Source of the DNA: Paenibacillus guangzhouensis
GTDB taxonomy: Bacteria; Bacillota; Bacilli; Paenibacillales; Paenibacillaceae
Direction of reading: 5' to 3'
Length of the DNA stretch: 64,000 bases
NCBI RefSeq assembly: GCF_009363075.1
Contig: NZ_CP045293.1
Location: 6,231,001 to 6,295,000, forward strand
In this document: piece by piece, positions 50,195 through 58,732 of the stretch
Layout of the letters: every line of letters starts with the position of its first letter
Numbering within the stretch: the first letter of the stretch is position 1
Notes under the pieces: model-generated
Told to the model about the DNA's origin: nothing
Databases searched by the model: none
What the model saw: only the letters and a program-made list of their open reading frames with translations
Translations under genes and position numbers: made by a program

Positions 50195-50946
50195 AATCCC
50201 TCGTCTAAGCCCCGAACGGCCCAAATAACTGCAAAAAGGCAGTTATTTTTGCTCGCCTGAGCTCCCAACGGCACAAATAACTGTTAAAAAGCAGTTAAAT
50301 CGCACGTTTGAGCCCCCAACGGCACAAATAACTGCAAAAAAGCAGTTAAATCGCTTGCGCTGAGCCCCCAACGGCCCAAATAACTGCAAAAAAGCAGTTA
50401 AATCGCTTGCGCTGAGCCCCCAACGGCCCAAATAACTGCAAAAAGTCAGTTAAATCGCTCGCCTGAGCTCCCAACAGCGCAAATAACTGCAAAAAAGCAG
50501 TTATTTCGCTCGCGCTAAGCCCCCAACGGCGCAAATAACTGCAAAAAGGCAGTTAAATCACCCGCCAGAGCCCCCGACGGCGCAAATAACTGCAAAAAAG
50601 CAGTTATTTCGCTCGCGCTGAGCCCCCAGCGGCCCAAATAACTGCAAAAATTCAGTTAAATCGCCCGCCAGAGCCCCCGACGGCGCAAATAACTGCAAAA
50701 AAGCAGTTAAATCGCCCGCCAGAGCCCCCCGACGGCGCAAATAACTGCAAAAAAGCAGTTAAATCCCCCGGACGGAGCTCCGAACGGTCCAAATAACTGC
50801 AAAAAAGCAGTTATTTCGCTCGCGCTAAGCCCCGCACGGCCCAAATAACTGCAAAAAGGCAGTTATTTCGCCCGCACGAGCCCCCAACGACCCAAATAAC
50901 TGCAAAAAGGCAGTTATTTCACCAACCCGAGCCCCCGGCAGTTATC
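50195..50946. repeat. Palindromic array 3, right part: 14 units, 51-52 bp period
   Basis: Cores start at 50225, 50277, 50328, 50380, 50432, 50483, 50535, 50586, 50638, 50689, 50741, 50793, 50845 and 50896, with a truncated GGCAGTTATCCC at 50937. The loop is A-rich on the plus strand in every unit. Spacers share CGCTCGCGCTGAGCCCCC and AACGGCCCAAA, and the AACGGC-NN-AAATAACTGC border is like that of array 1. Two units have a damaged 3' arm (GTCAGTTA near 50445, TTCAGTTA near 50651). No reading frame spans the array. The stretch 50947-51150 holds nothing else recognisable. Confidence 0.92.
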
Positions 50947-51169
50947 CCCTCTCACATAAGCTCATTCACTACACTCACTCAAGCATCTCACCCCCGTGCA
51001 GATTGCCGCATTTTCTCCATCAAACAAATTTACCCCCTCAAACCGAACAAATAGGCGAAAAAATGCCCCAGAAGCGTGATCATTCTAACAGACATACGAG
51101 TAAATCCGTACGGGTGTGCAACTGCAATGGCGTGCTCCATGCCCTACAATGGGGGTATTATCGGAATTT

Positions 51170-51183
51170 TGTAAGCGCTATCG
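51170..51183 (+). promoter_or_regulatory. cre-like site upstream of the glycoside hydrolase
   Basis: TGTAAGCGCTATCG matches the CcpA consensus TGWAARCGYTWNCW except for the last base. It ends 4 bases before the ribosome site and so would act as a block downstream of the promoter. Confidence 0.6.
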
Positions 51184-51201
51184 CACTAAGGAGGAGCAGC
51201 T

Positions 51202-52905
51202 ATGACGTTCAGTTATGATATTCGTACCATTCCATTCAGCCGCTACGGCTCGTTTCTGACTATATCGTATTTACGTGCTTCGGGAGATCGACCGGAAGGC
51301 GTCTATTTACGGACGGTACGCGGGGGAGATATGACCAGCGGCGCCGCATTTCGCATTGAGCTGACGGCGAAGGGAGAGGATGTCCCTTACACGACGCATG
51401 CGACGCCATCACGGCTTCGGCTCGAGTCGGGCAGCGGCTATGCAGAGATCTGCATTTTTGACGGTCGCACGGTAGGTTTCAGAGCGGTGGGCGTCGGCGT
51501 TCGGCTCACGTTGTCCGGCGGCGATTATGATTATGCGATGCAAATGAAGGACAACCGCTGGGAAGTGAACAGCTTCCTGAACGAAGTACGGTTCATGCTC
51601 ACTTCGATGCAAGGACAGATCGAGATGGATGCGCCTTGGGTTCGGACGAAATGCACGCATGTGAAGGCACATTTCGTGCCGGATGCAGCGACGAACATCA
51701 CCGAGTTCCGCATCGAAGAGTACCGTACGACCTGGCTTGAGCGTGCGTTCCCGTCATTCGATGAAGGGGTGCAGCTTGTCGCGGCAGAATATGAGGCATG
51801 GCGGCAGTCAACTCTGCCGTCGGATGATGCCTATGCAGTTGGACGGGAGCTTGCTTCGTATATTACCTGGTCTTGTGTCGTACCGGCGGATGGTTATCTA
51901 ACACGCCCTGCGATGTACATGTCGAAGAACTGGATGACGAACATTTGGAGCTGGGATCATTGCTTCAATGCGATGGCGCTCGTTCGTTCAAATCCAGCGC
52001 TTGCGTGGGATCAATTTATGATTTTCTTTGATCGTCAAGATGAGAGCGGGCTGCTGCCCGATTTTATGAATGATAAATATGCCTTGTGGAATTGCAATAA
52101 GCCGCCGATTCACGGGTGGACGCTGGCTTGGATGATGGATCGCACCGATTGGATTGGTGAGGCGCAGCTTCGCGAAGTCTATGAACCGCTCGCACGTTGG
52201 ACGCGTTGGTGGTACAACGAGCGGGATGATGACTTCGATGGTGTTCCGCAATACAACCACGGCAATGACAGCGGCTGGGATAACAGTACGATTTTCCATG
52301 AACGGGGCGCGGTGGAGAGTCCGGATCTCTGTGCTTATCTCGTGCTGCAATGCGAGACGCTTGCCCGGATTGCCGGTGAGCTCGGCAAGTCGCATGAAGC
52401 CGCTGAATGGCAAGCCCTGGCGCAGCGGACGCTTGATCGCATGTTGGAACATTTCTGGCAGGATGGCGAGCTTCGCGCCGTTCGTACGGGGACGCACGAA
52501 CGACTTCAAGGCGAGAGCTTAATCAACTACATGCCGATCATTCTGGGGCAGCGATTGCCGCAAGAAGTGCAAGATGCACTCATCCAAGCGTTGTCGGACG
52601 AAGACCGATTCTTATCGCCGAACGGATTTGCGACCGAGAGCATGGGCAGTCCGCATTATGAACCGGACGGTTATTGGCGTGGGCCGATCTGGGCGCCGGT
52701 CATTATGCTGCTCACCGATGGGCTTCGGCGCGGCGGATACACGGAATTGGCAGCGATCGCGGCACAGCGTTTCTGCCGGATGGCGAACACGAATGGCATG
52801 GCAGAGAATTTCGATGCCATTCAGGGTACAGGACTCCGTGATCGAGCTTTTACATGGACATCCAGTGTATATCTGATGCTAGCTCACGAATATGTAAAAG
52901 CTTAG
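51202..52905 (+). CDS. Glycoside hydrolase with (alpha/alpha)6 barrel, GH63/trehalase-like
   Basis: A 567-residue cytoplasmic protein (no signal peptide). Residues 1-190 form a beta-rich N-terminal domain. The C-terminal helical barrel has WSWDHCFNAMALVRSNPALAWDQ, GLLPDFMNDKYALWNCNKPPIHGWTLAWM, YNHGNDSGWDNSTIF and YWRGPIWAPVIMLLTDGL, motifs of the GH63/GH37 clan including a candidate catalytic Asp in SGWDNS and Glu near the C-terminus (MAENFDA). Substrates in this group include alpha-glucosides, trehalose and mannosylglycerate; I cannot choose. AAGGAGG precedes the ATG, and a cre-like site overlaps the leader. It probably breaks down sugars brought in by the transporter at 56-59.5 kb. Confidence 0.82.
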   Translation: MTFSYDIRTIPFSRYGSFLTISYLRASGDRPEGVYLRTVRGGDMTSGAAFRIELTAKGEDVPYTTHATPSRLRLESGSGYAEICIFDGRTVGFRAVGVGVRLTLSGGDYDYAMQMKDNRWEVNSFLNEVRFMLTSMQGQIEMDAPWVRTKCTHVKAHFVPDAATNITEFRIEEYRTTWLERAFPSFDEGVQLVAAEYEAWRQSTLPSDDAYAVGRELASYITWSCVVPADGYLTRPAMYMSKNWMTNIWSWDHCFNAMALVRSNPALAWDQFMIFFDRQDESGLLPDFMNDKYALWNCNKPPIHGWTLAWMMDRTDWIGEAQLREVYEPLARWTRWWYNERDDDFDGVPQYNHGNDSGWDNSTIFHERGAVESPDLCAYLVLQCETLARIAGELGKSHEAAEWQALAQRTLDRMLEHFWQDGELRAVRTGTHERLQGESLINYMPIILGQRLPQEVQDALIQALSDEDRFLSPNGFATESMGSPHYEPDGYWRGPIWAPVIMLLTDGLRRGGYTELAAIAAQRFCRMANTNGMAENFDAIQGTGLRDRAFTWTSSVYLMLAHEYVKA

Positions 52906-52909
52906 CGGC

Positions 52910-52946
52910 AAGCGCACGGTTCTATGCTCTGAAGAACCGTGCGCTT
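52910..52946 (+). terminator. Glycoside hydrolase terminator
   Basis: AAGCGCACGGTTCT (52910-52923) pairs perfectly with AGAACCGTGCGCTT (52933-52946). The tail TAGTGTTCC is weak. Confidence 0.7.
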
Positions 52947-52985
52947 TAGTGTTCCTTTGCATTGACATGATGGACTTAATAAATT

Positions 52986-53011
52986 TTGGAGTCCCCACAA
53001 AGTGACTGAAT
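52986..53011. repeat. Dispersed intergenic repeat, copy 2 (GGAGTCCCCRCAAAGT)
   Basis: TTGGAGTCCCCACAAAGT, two variable bases, CTGAAT, then CAGCTTC. It matches 31402-31428. Confidence 0.5.
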
Positions 53012-53137
53012 CAGCTTCGAAATTAGTTTCCATGATATGGGAAAATATTGGAATGATGTTCTGGATTGTCAGCGGCTTAGGTGTGTGATAAACTTCATTT
53101 ACTTTAGAGGACGAACATGCTCAGCAGGAGGCAGTCT

Positions 53138-54874
53138 ATGTACAATCAGCGGATTCAAATGATATTTCATCGATTACTAGCGCCGCGTCGGAGTCTTCGG
53201 TTGAAGCTCGTGATCTTATTTCTCATCGCTTCACTGCTGCCGCTCATCACGCTCGGTGTATTGTCATTTACGAAATCTTCAGAACTGCTGCAGGATCAAT
53301 TAGGCAAGTATGGGAGCAATGCGGTGACGCAGCTGCAATACCAGCTGGATTCGGAACTTAGTCAGATGGAGCTCGTAGCTGAATATGTACATGCTTACTT
53401 GCTGAACCCGTCACGGATTGCAATACATCGGGAAATTCCGCGCTCATATTCAGATTTGCATGAACAGAGTGATTTAGAGGATTTTCTGAAAGCGCTTAAA
53501 ACGGTGAAGCAGCGCGGGTTATTTATTATTACCAAGTCCGGCTACTTCTATGGGGAGAACTCCATTAAGACGACGACCTTGAAGGAGCAGGCTTGGTGGA
53601 AAGCGATGCCTGCCGATTACGCTGGGGAATATTGGCCTGGGTTCTACACCCCGCGGCACTACAAGGAATATAGCGAGAAAGAGAAGGTGCTCGGTCTCGT
53701 CGTACCGATTCGTAATCAGCAAGGCGCGCTGAAGGATAGCCGGATTCTGATTGAGATGAACGCGGATAAAATGTATGAGCTATTCCATTTGTTCGAGAAG
53801 AACACGCAAGCGATGCTCACAATTAAGAACAGTGAGGGGCAGCTGATTTATCAATCCGCGCAAGCCTATACGCCGCAAGAGAATGATGTGGTATGGTCTA
53901 AATCCTTAACGCTGAATGATTGGACCTTGGAAGCGAGATTGCCATATAAATCCTTCTTCCAATCTTCGAATATTATTCGTTCGTATACGGGTGTCGGCCT
54001 GCTGTTCTCAGGCTTGCTTGCATTGTTGTTAGGATTCTTGTTCTCTTCCCGTGTCACAGGACGAATTAAGCGGCTCAAGGAGTCGATGTTCCTTGCAGGG
54101 AAAGGGCGATTGCAGACGAGGATTCCTGTGCAGGATCGCGATGAGCTCGGGGTGCTGGCCCACAGCTTCAATCGTATGATCGGGCAGATTCAAGATTTGG
54201 TCGAAGAGATTACGGTGACGGAGAAGCTGAAGAAAGAAGCAGAGCTGCGAGCATTCCATTACCAGATCAACCCCCATCTGTTGTTCAATACATTGAATTC
54301 GATTCAATGGAAGGCACGGCTGCAGGGCAACGAGGATATCCGTAAAATGCTCTACCACCTCGCCATGCTGCTCGAAGGCAATCTGGATATTACGCAAGAG
54401 CTGGTGACGCTGCGCAAGGAGCTGGAGATTATCGATCATTTCCTCCATATTCAGCGGATTCGATATGAACATGAAGTCAATTATGAGCAGATTGTAGATG
54501 ACGCGTTGATGAAATACGTTATTCCACGGATGAGCTTGCAGCCGCTGCTAGAGAATATATTTTTCCATGCGTTCGAGGATGGATGCGGTACTATTCGTGT
54601 CTCCATTGAAGAGGAAGGCGAGGATCTTGTGCTTCGATTAGAAGACAATGGCAAAGGAATGACGGAGGAGAATAAGCAGAAGCTGCTTCAAGGAACCTAT
54701 CGCAGCAAGCGAGGCAGAGGTCTCGGTGTGAACAATGTGGATCAGAAATTCAAACTTCATTTTGGACCTTTATATGGCTTGGATATTCAATCTGTTGTTG
54801 GTCAGGGCACGGTCATCACGATCCGTTGGCCGAAGAAGGAGGAGGACGAACATGACAACCAAAGCACCCATTAA
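53138..54874 (+). CDS. Sensor histidine kinase, YesM family (second)
   Basis: A 578-residue membrane kinase. TM1 is about 22-40 (LVILFLIASLLPLITLGVLSF), an extracellular sensor covers about 41-280, and TM2 is about 283-303. The HAMP domain is followed by the PF06580 kinase core with His380 in YQINPHLLFNTLNSIQWK. The N box is LQPLLENIFFHAF and the G box is LEDNGKGM. ATG at 53138 has CAGGAGG upstream. The response regulator gene overlaps its end by 23 bases, so translation is coupled. It likely senses an extracellular oligosaccharide for the ABC importer downstream. Confidence 0.93.
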   Translation: MYNQRIQMIFHRLLAPRRSLRLKLVILFLIASLLPLITLGVLSFTKSSELLQDQLGKYGSNAVTQLQYQLDSELSQMELVAEYVHAYLLNPSRIAIHREIPRSYSDLHEQSDLEDFLKALKTVKQRGLFIITKSGYFYGENSIKTTTLKEQAWWKAMPADYAGEYWPGFYTPRHYKEYSEKEKVLGLVVPIRNQQGALKDSRILIEMNADKMYELFHLFEKNTQAMLTIKNSEGQLIYQSAQAYTPQENDVVWSKSLTLNDWTLEARLPYKSFFQSSNIIRSYTGVGLLFSGLLALLLGFLFSSRVTGRIKRLKESMFLAGKGRLQTRIPVQDRDELGVLAHSFNRMIGQIQDLVEEITVTEKLKKEAELRAFHYQINPHLLFNTLNSIQWKARLQGNEDIRKMLYHLAMLLEGNLDITQELVTLRKELEIIDHFLHIQRIRYEHEVNYEQIVDDALMKYVIPRMSLQPLLENIFFHAFEDGCGTIRVSIEEEGEDLVLRLEDNGKGMTEENKQKLLQGTYRSKRGRGLGVNNVDQKFKLHFGPLYGLDIQSVVGQGTVITIRWPKKEEDEHDNQSTH

Positions 54875-56024
54875 AGTATTAATTGCTGATGATGAGAGTA
54901 TCGTTCGTAAAGGATTGGTTGCAACGGTCGATTGGGCGCGCTATAACATGCAGGTCGTCGCGGATGTGCCGAATGGTCAGAAGGGCTGGGAGGTATTTAC
55001 GGAGCTGCGCCCCGAAGTGATCATCACGGATATTGTGATGCCGGAGCTGAACGGGATTGAATTCGCCCGCCGAGTGAAAAAAGAAGCGCCGTCCACCCGA
55101 ATTCTTCTGCTAAGCTGTCATCGCGATTTCGAATTTGCCCAGCAGGGCATCTCGCTCGGAGCTTCAGGCTATCTCCTCAAGACAGCGTTCGAAGATGAGG
55201 AGCTGAATGAGTTCCTGCGCAAATTTCAAGAAGAGATTCATACCGAACATGCTGGCAGTACGGCTGTATTAGATGATCGTGCGCGCTGGAATGCTTCATT
55301 CTATGCTTGGCTATGCGGGTTCCGCAATGAATTCCGCAGTGAGCTGCAAGCGCGCTGGACGTCACAGTGGTCATGGATGGAAGAGCCGCATAGCGTCTAT
55401 CTGGCGAAGTCGTTCGCGCAGGAAGAATCGTTGAACTGGGCGGATATCGAGGGTCGCCTGCAAGTTGGCTGCGAGAGTATTCTATGCGGTACGGATCGCT
55501 CCTTCTACTTCATTCGCTACAAGGATCGGGAGGCTCTGGAGGCGCTGTTCAAGGACGTGAAGAGCCGGATTCCATCATTCCATTGGAGCGGAACGGGTCC
55601 CTTGCAAGGGATGGATGCTTGGCTGGAGGCTGTGACGAAGCTGCATCAGGAAGCGGAGCTTGAGAAGAAGTTCGAGCTGAAGGTGCATTCCTGGCCAGAG
55701 ACGATTACGAATGCGATACGTCTTGTTGCGGAGGATTTGCGGGAGCCGTGGTCTGTTAGCGATGTTGCGCATCGGATCGGCCTAAGCCGCAGTCATTTCA
55801 GTACGCTGTTCAAGAAGGTCACCGGAGAGAATTTCATCGAGCTGCTGTATCGGATGCGTCTGCGCGTGGCGATGGATCTGCTGGCGAATACGAACATGAC
55901 CTTGCAGGGCATCGCGGAACAGATCGGGATGGTGGACGGCAAATATTTGAGCAAATGGTTCAAACGATACTGCGGGATGACTCCTTCGCAATATCGGGCC
56001 GAACAAAAAGAAGAATCCTGTTAA
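54852..56024 (+). CDS. Response regulator, YesN family, AraC-type (second)
   Basis: A 390-residue activator, shorter than the first YesN protein. The receiver has LIADDESIVRKGL, phospho-acceptor Asp60 in IITDIVMPELNG and Lys in LLKTAF. The C-terminal AraC domain (about 285-385) has DVAHRIGLSRSHFSTLFKKVTG and IAEQIGMVDGKYLSKWFKRYCG. The reduced middle region distinguishes it from the 532-residue regulator at 8175. The start at 54852 is set by GAAGGAGGAGG; a longer reading back to 54735 lies inside the kinase gene and is not supported. Confidence 0.92.
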   Translation: MTTKAPIKVLIADDESIVRKGLVATVDWARYNMQVVADVPNGQKGWEVFTELRPEVIITDIVMPELNGIEFARRVKKEAPSTRILLLSCHRDFEFAQQGISLGASGYLLKTAFEDEELNEFLRKFQEEIHTEHAGSTAVLDDRARWNASFYAWLCGFRNEFRSELQARWTSQWSWMEEPHSVYLAKSFAQEESLNWADIEGRLQVGCESILCGTDRSFYFIRYKDREALEALFKDVKSRIPSFHWSGTGPLQGMDAWLEAVTKLHQEAELEKKFELKVHSWPETITNAIRLVAEDLREPWSVSDVAHRIGLSRSHFSTLFKKVTGENFIELLYRMRLRVAMDLLANTNMTLQGIAEQIGMVDGKYLSKWFKRYCGMTPSQYRAEQKEESC

Positions 56025-56068
56025 AATTTAAGACAAATTAACCCCTGCCATGAAACAAATAGCCGTTT

Positions 56069-56082
56069 TGAAAACGCTTTAT
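56069..56082 (+). promoter_or_regulatory. cre-like site before the second binding protein
   Basis: TGAAAACGCTTTAT matches the CcpA consensus except position 13. It lies 60 bases before the substrate-binding lipoprotein gene, in the only gap of the cluster after the response regulator. Confidence 0.6.
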
Positions 56083-56141
56083 TTTTCTTAAAGTGAGAGT
56101 AATCAATTGATTGAAAAAATGGTTTGAGGGGGCAATCATCC

Positions 56142-57428
56142 ATGACTAACAAACGTATTATGATTACAACGCTATTATTGTTGGTTGCATTAACGGTCAG
56201 TGCTTGCGGCGGCGGTGGAGGAGCAACATCGAACCAAGGCAGCGAAGGAAGCTCGGGAAGCAAAGATGCAGAGAAAACGCTACGTTTTGCAACATGGGAT
56301 ACAGGTGACAGTCTGAAGGTACAGCAGGATATCGCGAAATTGTTCGAGAAGCAGCACCCGGGCGTCAAAGTGCAAATTGAGCCGTATGCAGACGGATTCG
56401 ATCAGAAGCTTGCTGCGTCCTTCGGTGCAGGCAACCCGCCCGATGTCATGCTGATGTGGGATTTCCCGACATACTATACGAACTTGGAACCACTGGATTC
56501 TTTTATGTCGAAGGATGAGAGCCTGAAGCTGGACGATATTTATGAAAGCCTATTCAATTACGTGAAGGTCGATGGACAGACCTATGGATTGCCGAGCGGA
56601 TTTACGACTCGCGCATTGTATTACAATAAGAAAATGTTCGATGATGCTGGCGTTCCATATCCGAAAGATGGATGGACATGGGATGATTTCAAAGCCGCAG
56701 CGAAGAAACTCTCCAATCCAGCGAAGAAGCAATATGGGTTCGGCATTCGTACCTCCAATGATCCTTACGATCTTCAAGGCATCGTCTGGAGTAACGGCGG
56801 CAGCTTCGTAAGCGCAGACGGCAAAGAAATCGAGGGTCAAATGAACAGCCCAGAGACGGCGCAAGCGATCCAGCAGTTCGGCGATATGCTGAAGGACGGT
56901 TCGGCAGCTCTCGTAGGCGGTAAGAACCAGATGAGCGGTGACGATGTGTTCAAAGCGGGTAAAATTGCGATGTGGGAAAGCGGTGTATGGCCATTAGAAG
57001 GGTTTAAGACGGCGAAGGTGGACTTTGGTACCGTTGAAATGCCTGTCTTCCCGGGCAAGCCGGTTAAAGGCATCGTTGCGCTTAGCGCGATCTCCGTGGC
57101 CAAACAATCCAAACAGAAAGATCTCGCTTGGGAATTCACGAAGTTCTTCGTATCGAATGAGGTCATTAAGATGCGCAGCAACTCCGACTTGCCAATTCGT
57201 AAGAGTCTCGTTCAAGAATTGAAGTTCGATCAGAACCCACTGTATGTACCGTTCTACAACATGCTTGAGCGTTCGGACAATACACCTTCGTTCTTGCTGA
57301 ATAGCAACTGGAAGCTCGTGAATCGTTACCTGACGACAGCGATTGACTCCGTGATGCTAGGCGAGAACGCGCAAGATGCATTGAATGCAGCTGTGAAAGA
57401 TGCGAAGAAATACATGGATAAGAAATAG
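56142..57428 (+). CDS. Sugar ABC transporter substrate-binding lipoprotein
   Basis: A 428-residue family 1 (MalE-like) binding protein. The N-terminal signal ends with lipobox LTVSAC (Cys about 21) and is followed by a Gly/Ser linker. The mature domain has KTLRFATWDTGDS, LIKLFEKQHPGVKVQIEPYADGF-like segments, and a C-terminal AKKYMDKK. ATG at 56142 is preceded by GAGGGGG. It belongs with the two permeases further on, separated from them by a terminator and a promoter region. Its size suits oligosaccharides rather than monosaccharides. Confidence 0.93.
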   Translation: MTNKRIMITTLLLLVALTVSACGGGGGATSNQGSEGSSGSKDAEKTLRFATWDTGDSLKVQQDIAKLFEKQHPGVKVQIEPYADGFDQKLAASFGAGNPPDVMLMWDFPTYYTNLEPLDSFMSKDESLKLDDIYESLFNYVKVDGQTYGLPSGFTTRALYYNKKMFDDAGVPYPKDGWTWDDFKAAAKKLSNPAKKQYGFGIRTSNDPYDLQGIVWSNGGSFVSADGKEIEGQMNSPETAQAIQQFGDMLKDGSAALVGGKNQMSGDDVFKAGKIAMWESGVWPLEGFKTAKVDFGTVEMPVFPGKPVKGIVALSAISVAKQSKQKDLAWEFTKFFVSNEVIKMRSNSDLPIRKSLVQELKFDQNPLYVPFYNMLERSDNTPSFLLNSNWKLVNRYLTTAIDSVMLGENAQDALNAAVKDAKKYMDKK

Positions 57429-57440
57429 AATAAAAGTTCA

Positions 57441-57470
57441 AGCTCGGTGAGTTTCTCACCGGGCTTTTTT
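57441..57470 (+). terminator. Terminator after the binding protein (may be partial)
   Basis: AGCTCGGTGAG (57441-57451) pairs with CTCACCGGGCT (57455-57465), followed by TTTTT. It lies between binding protein and permease genes, an arrangement that often makes the binding protein more abundant than the permeases. Confidence 0.85.
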
Positions 57471-57658
57471 ATACTCAGGATTGGAACCCCATACCCGTCC
57501 TCAACACGCGCAAACGTAGAAGGTTAATCCAAGGTTTTTTCTTTTTCCATACCACCGAACAAAAGAACGAAACCCTCCGAACATTATCCCTCTACAGGCA
57601 GAAAAGCCCCGTTTTTTTCTCGAACAAAGTGCCACCTATTGCGAAACAGATGACCGTG

Positions 57659-57672
57659 TAAAAGCGCTTTCA
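57659..57672 (+). promoter_or_regulatory. cre-like site before the permease genes
   Basis: TAAAAGCGCTTTCA keeps the central AARCG and the WWWCA part of the CcpA consensus with one mismatch. The 276 bases between the terminator and the permease start hold only this and a probable promoter. Confidence 0.5.
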
Positions 57673-57746
57673 TTCAGACTACAATGGAACCACACCAACG
57701 ATGTCTAACGGGCTTTCCCGAACATCTTCTGAAAGGAACGATATTA

Positions 57747-58667
57747 ATGGAATCTATCAAAAAGCGGACGCCTGCTCGATTCAAGCAAATGAGTATCCCT
57801 TATCTGTTCACGTTGCCTTGGATAATCGGCTTTCTTGCATTCACCCTAGGGCCGCTCATTTTCTCACTGATTATTAGCTTCTATGAATGGCCTGTTGTTG
57901 GAGAGAAGACATTCATCGGGTTAGCTAACTATAAAGAGATGTTCACGAACGATCCGCTATTCTGGGAATCGCTCGGTGTAACGATGAAGTTCGCTGTGCT
58001 CTTCGTGCCGTTGAACATCATTATTGCGTTACTCCTCGCCATGCTACTGAACAAGAATGTTAAGGGCAGTGGGTTTTTCCGGACAGCCTTCTACTTGCCA
58101 TCCGTTATCTCGGGTGTTGCGCTCGCGATGATCTGGTCCTGGGTATTCGATGGAGAATACGGGATCTTGAACTATGTATTGTCCGTATTCGGAATTGAAG
58201 GACCGAAATGGCTTATCAATACAACATGGGCTCCCGTTGCGATGGTTATCGCTAGCCTATGGGGGCAAGGTTCCATGATGCTCATCTTCCTCGCGGGACT
58301 GAAAAATATCCCGAAGGATATGTACGAAGCGTCAGCGATTGATGGCGCGGGCAAATGGAAGCAATTCACGCGTATCACGCTGCCGATGCTAAGCCCAACG
58401 ATTTTGTTCAACTTGATTACGACAATTATCGCTGCATTCCAGCAGTTGACGCTTGCGCTTGTCATGACAGGCGGCGGTCCGCTGAACTCAACTTACTTCT
58501 ACGCGATGTACATGTATGAGAATGCCTTTAAGTATTCCAAAATGGGCTATTCCTCCGCTAACGCATGGTTCATGTTCGCGATCGTGCTCTCACTTACATT
58601 AATCGTCTTTAAGTCTTCATCCGCGTGGGTCTACTACGAAGGGGAAATGAAGCAAGGCAAGAAATAG
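57747..58667 (+). CDS. Sugar ABC transporter permease, MalF class
   Basis: A 306-residue permease with six helices. The N-terminal part reads MSIPYLFTLPWIIGFLAFTLGPLIFSLIISFYEW, and the EAA loop is DMYEASAIDGAGKWKQFTRITLPML (about 195-220). ATG at 57747 has GAAAGGAAC upstream. It pairs with the MalG-class permease 65 bases downstream. No ATPase gene is present in the cluster. Confidence 0.93.
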   Translation: MESIKKRTPARFKQMSIPYLFTLPWIIGFLAFTLGPLIFSLIISFYEWPVVGEKTFIGLANYKEMFTNDPLFWESLGVTMKFAVLFVPLNIIIALLLAMLLNKNVKGSGFFRTAFYLPSVISGVALAMIWSWVFDGEYGILNYVLSVFGIEGPKWLINTTWAPVAMVIASLWGQGSMMLIFLAGLKNIPKDMYEASAIDGAGKWKQFTRITLPMLSPTILFNLITTIIAAFQQLTLALVMTGGGPLNSTYFYAMYMYENAFKYSKMGYSSANAWFMFAIVLSLTLIVFKSSSAWVYYEGEMKQGKK

Positions 58668-58732
58668 ACGACTATGCTGAGATTGCACAAGAATGACCGA
58701 TTCGACAGATACGTATAAACGGGGTGATACCG

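Noticed and set aside
13442..50946. Arrays as tandem transcription terminators
   Set aside because: The 7-bp stem has an A-rich (or T-rich) loop but no T run after the 3' arm on either strand, and proper terminators already stand before arrays 1 and 2.
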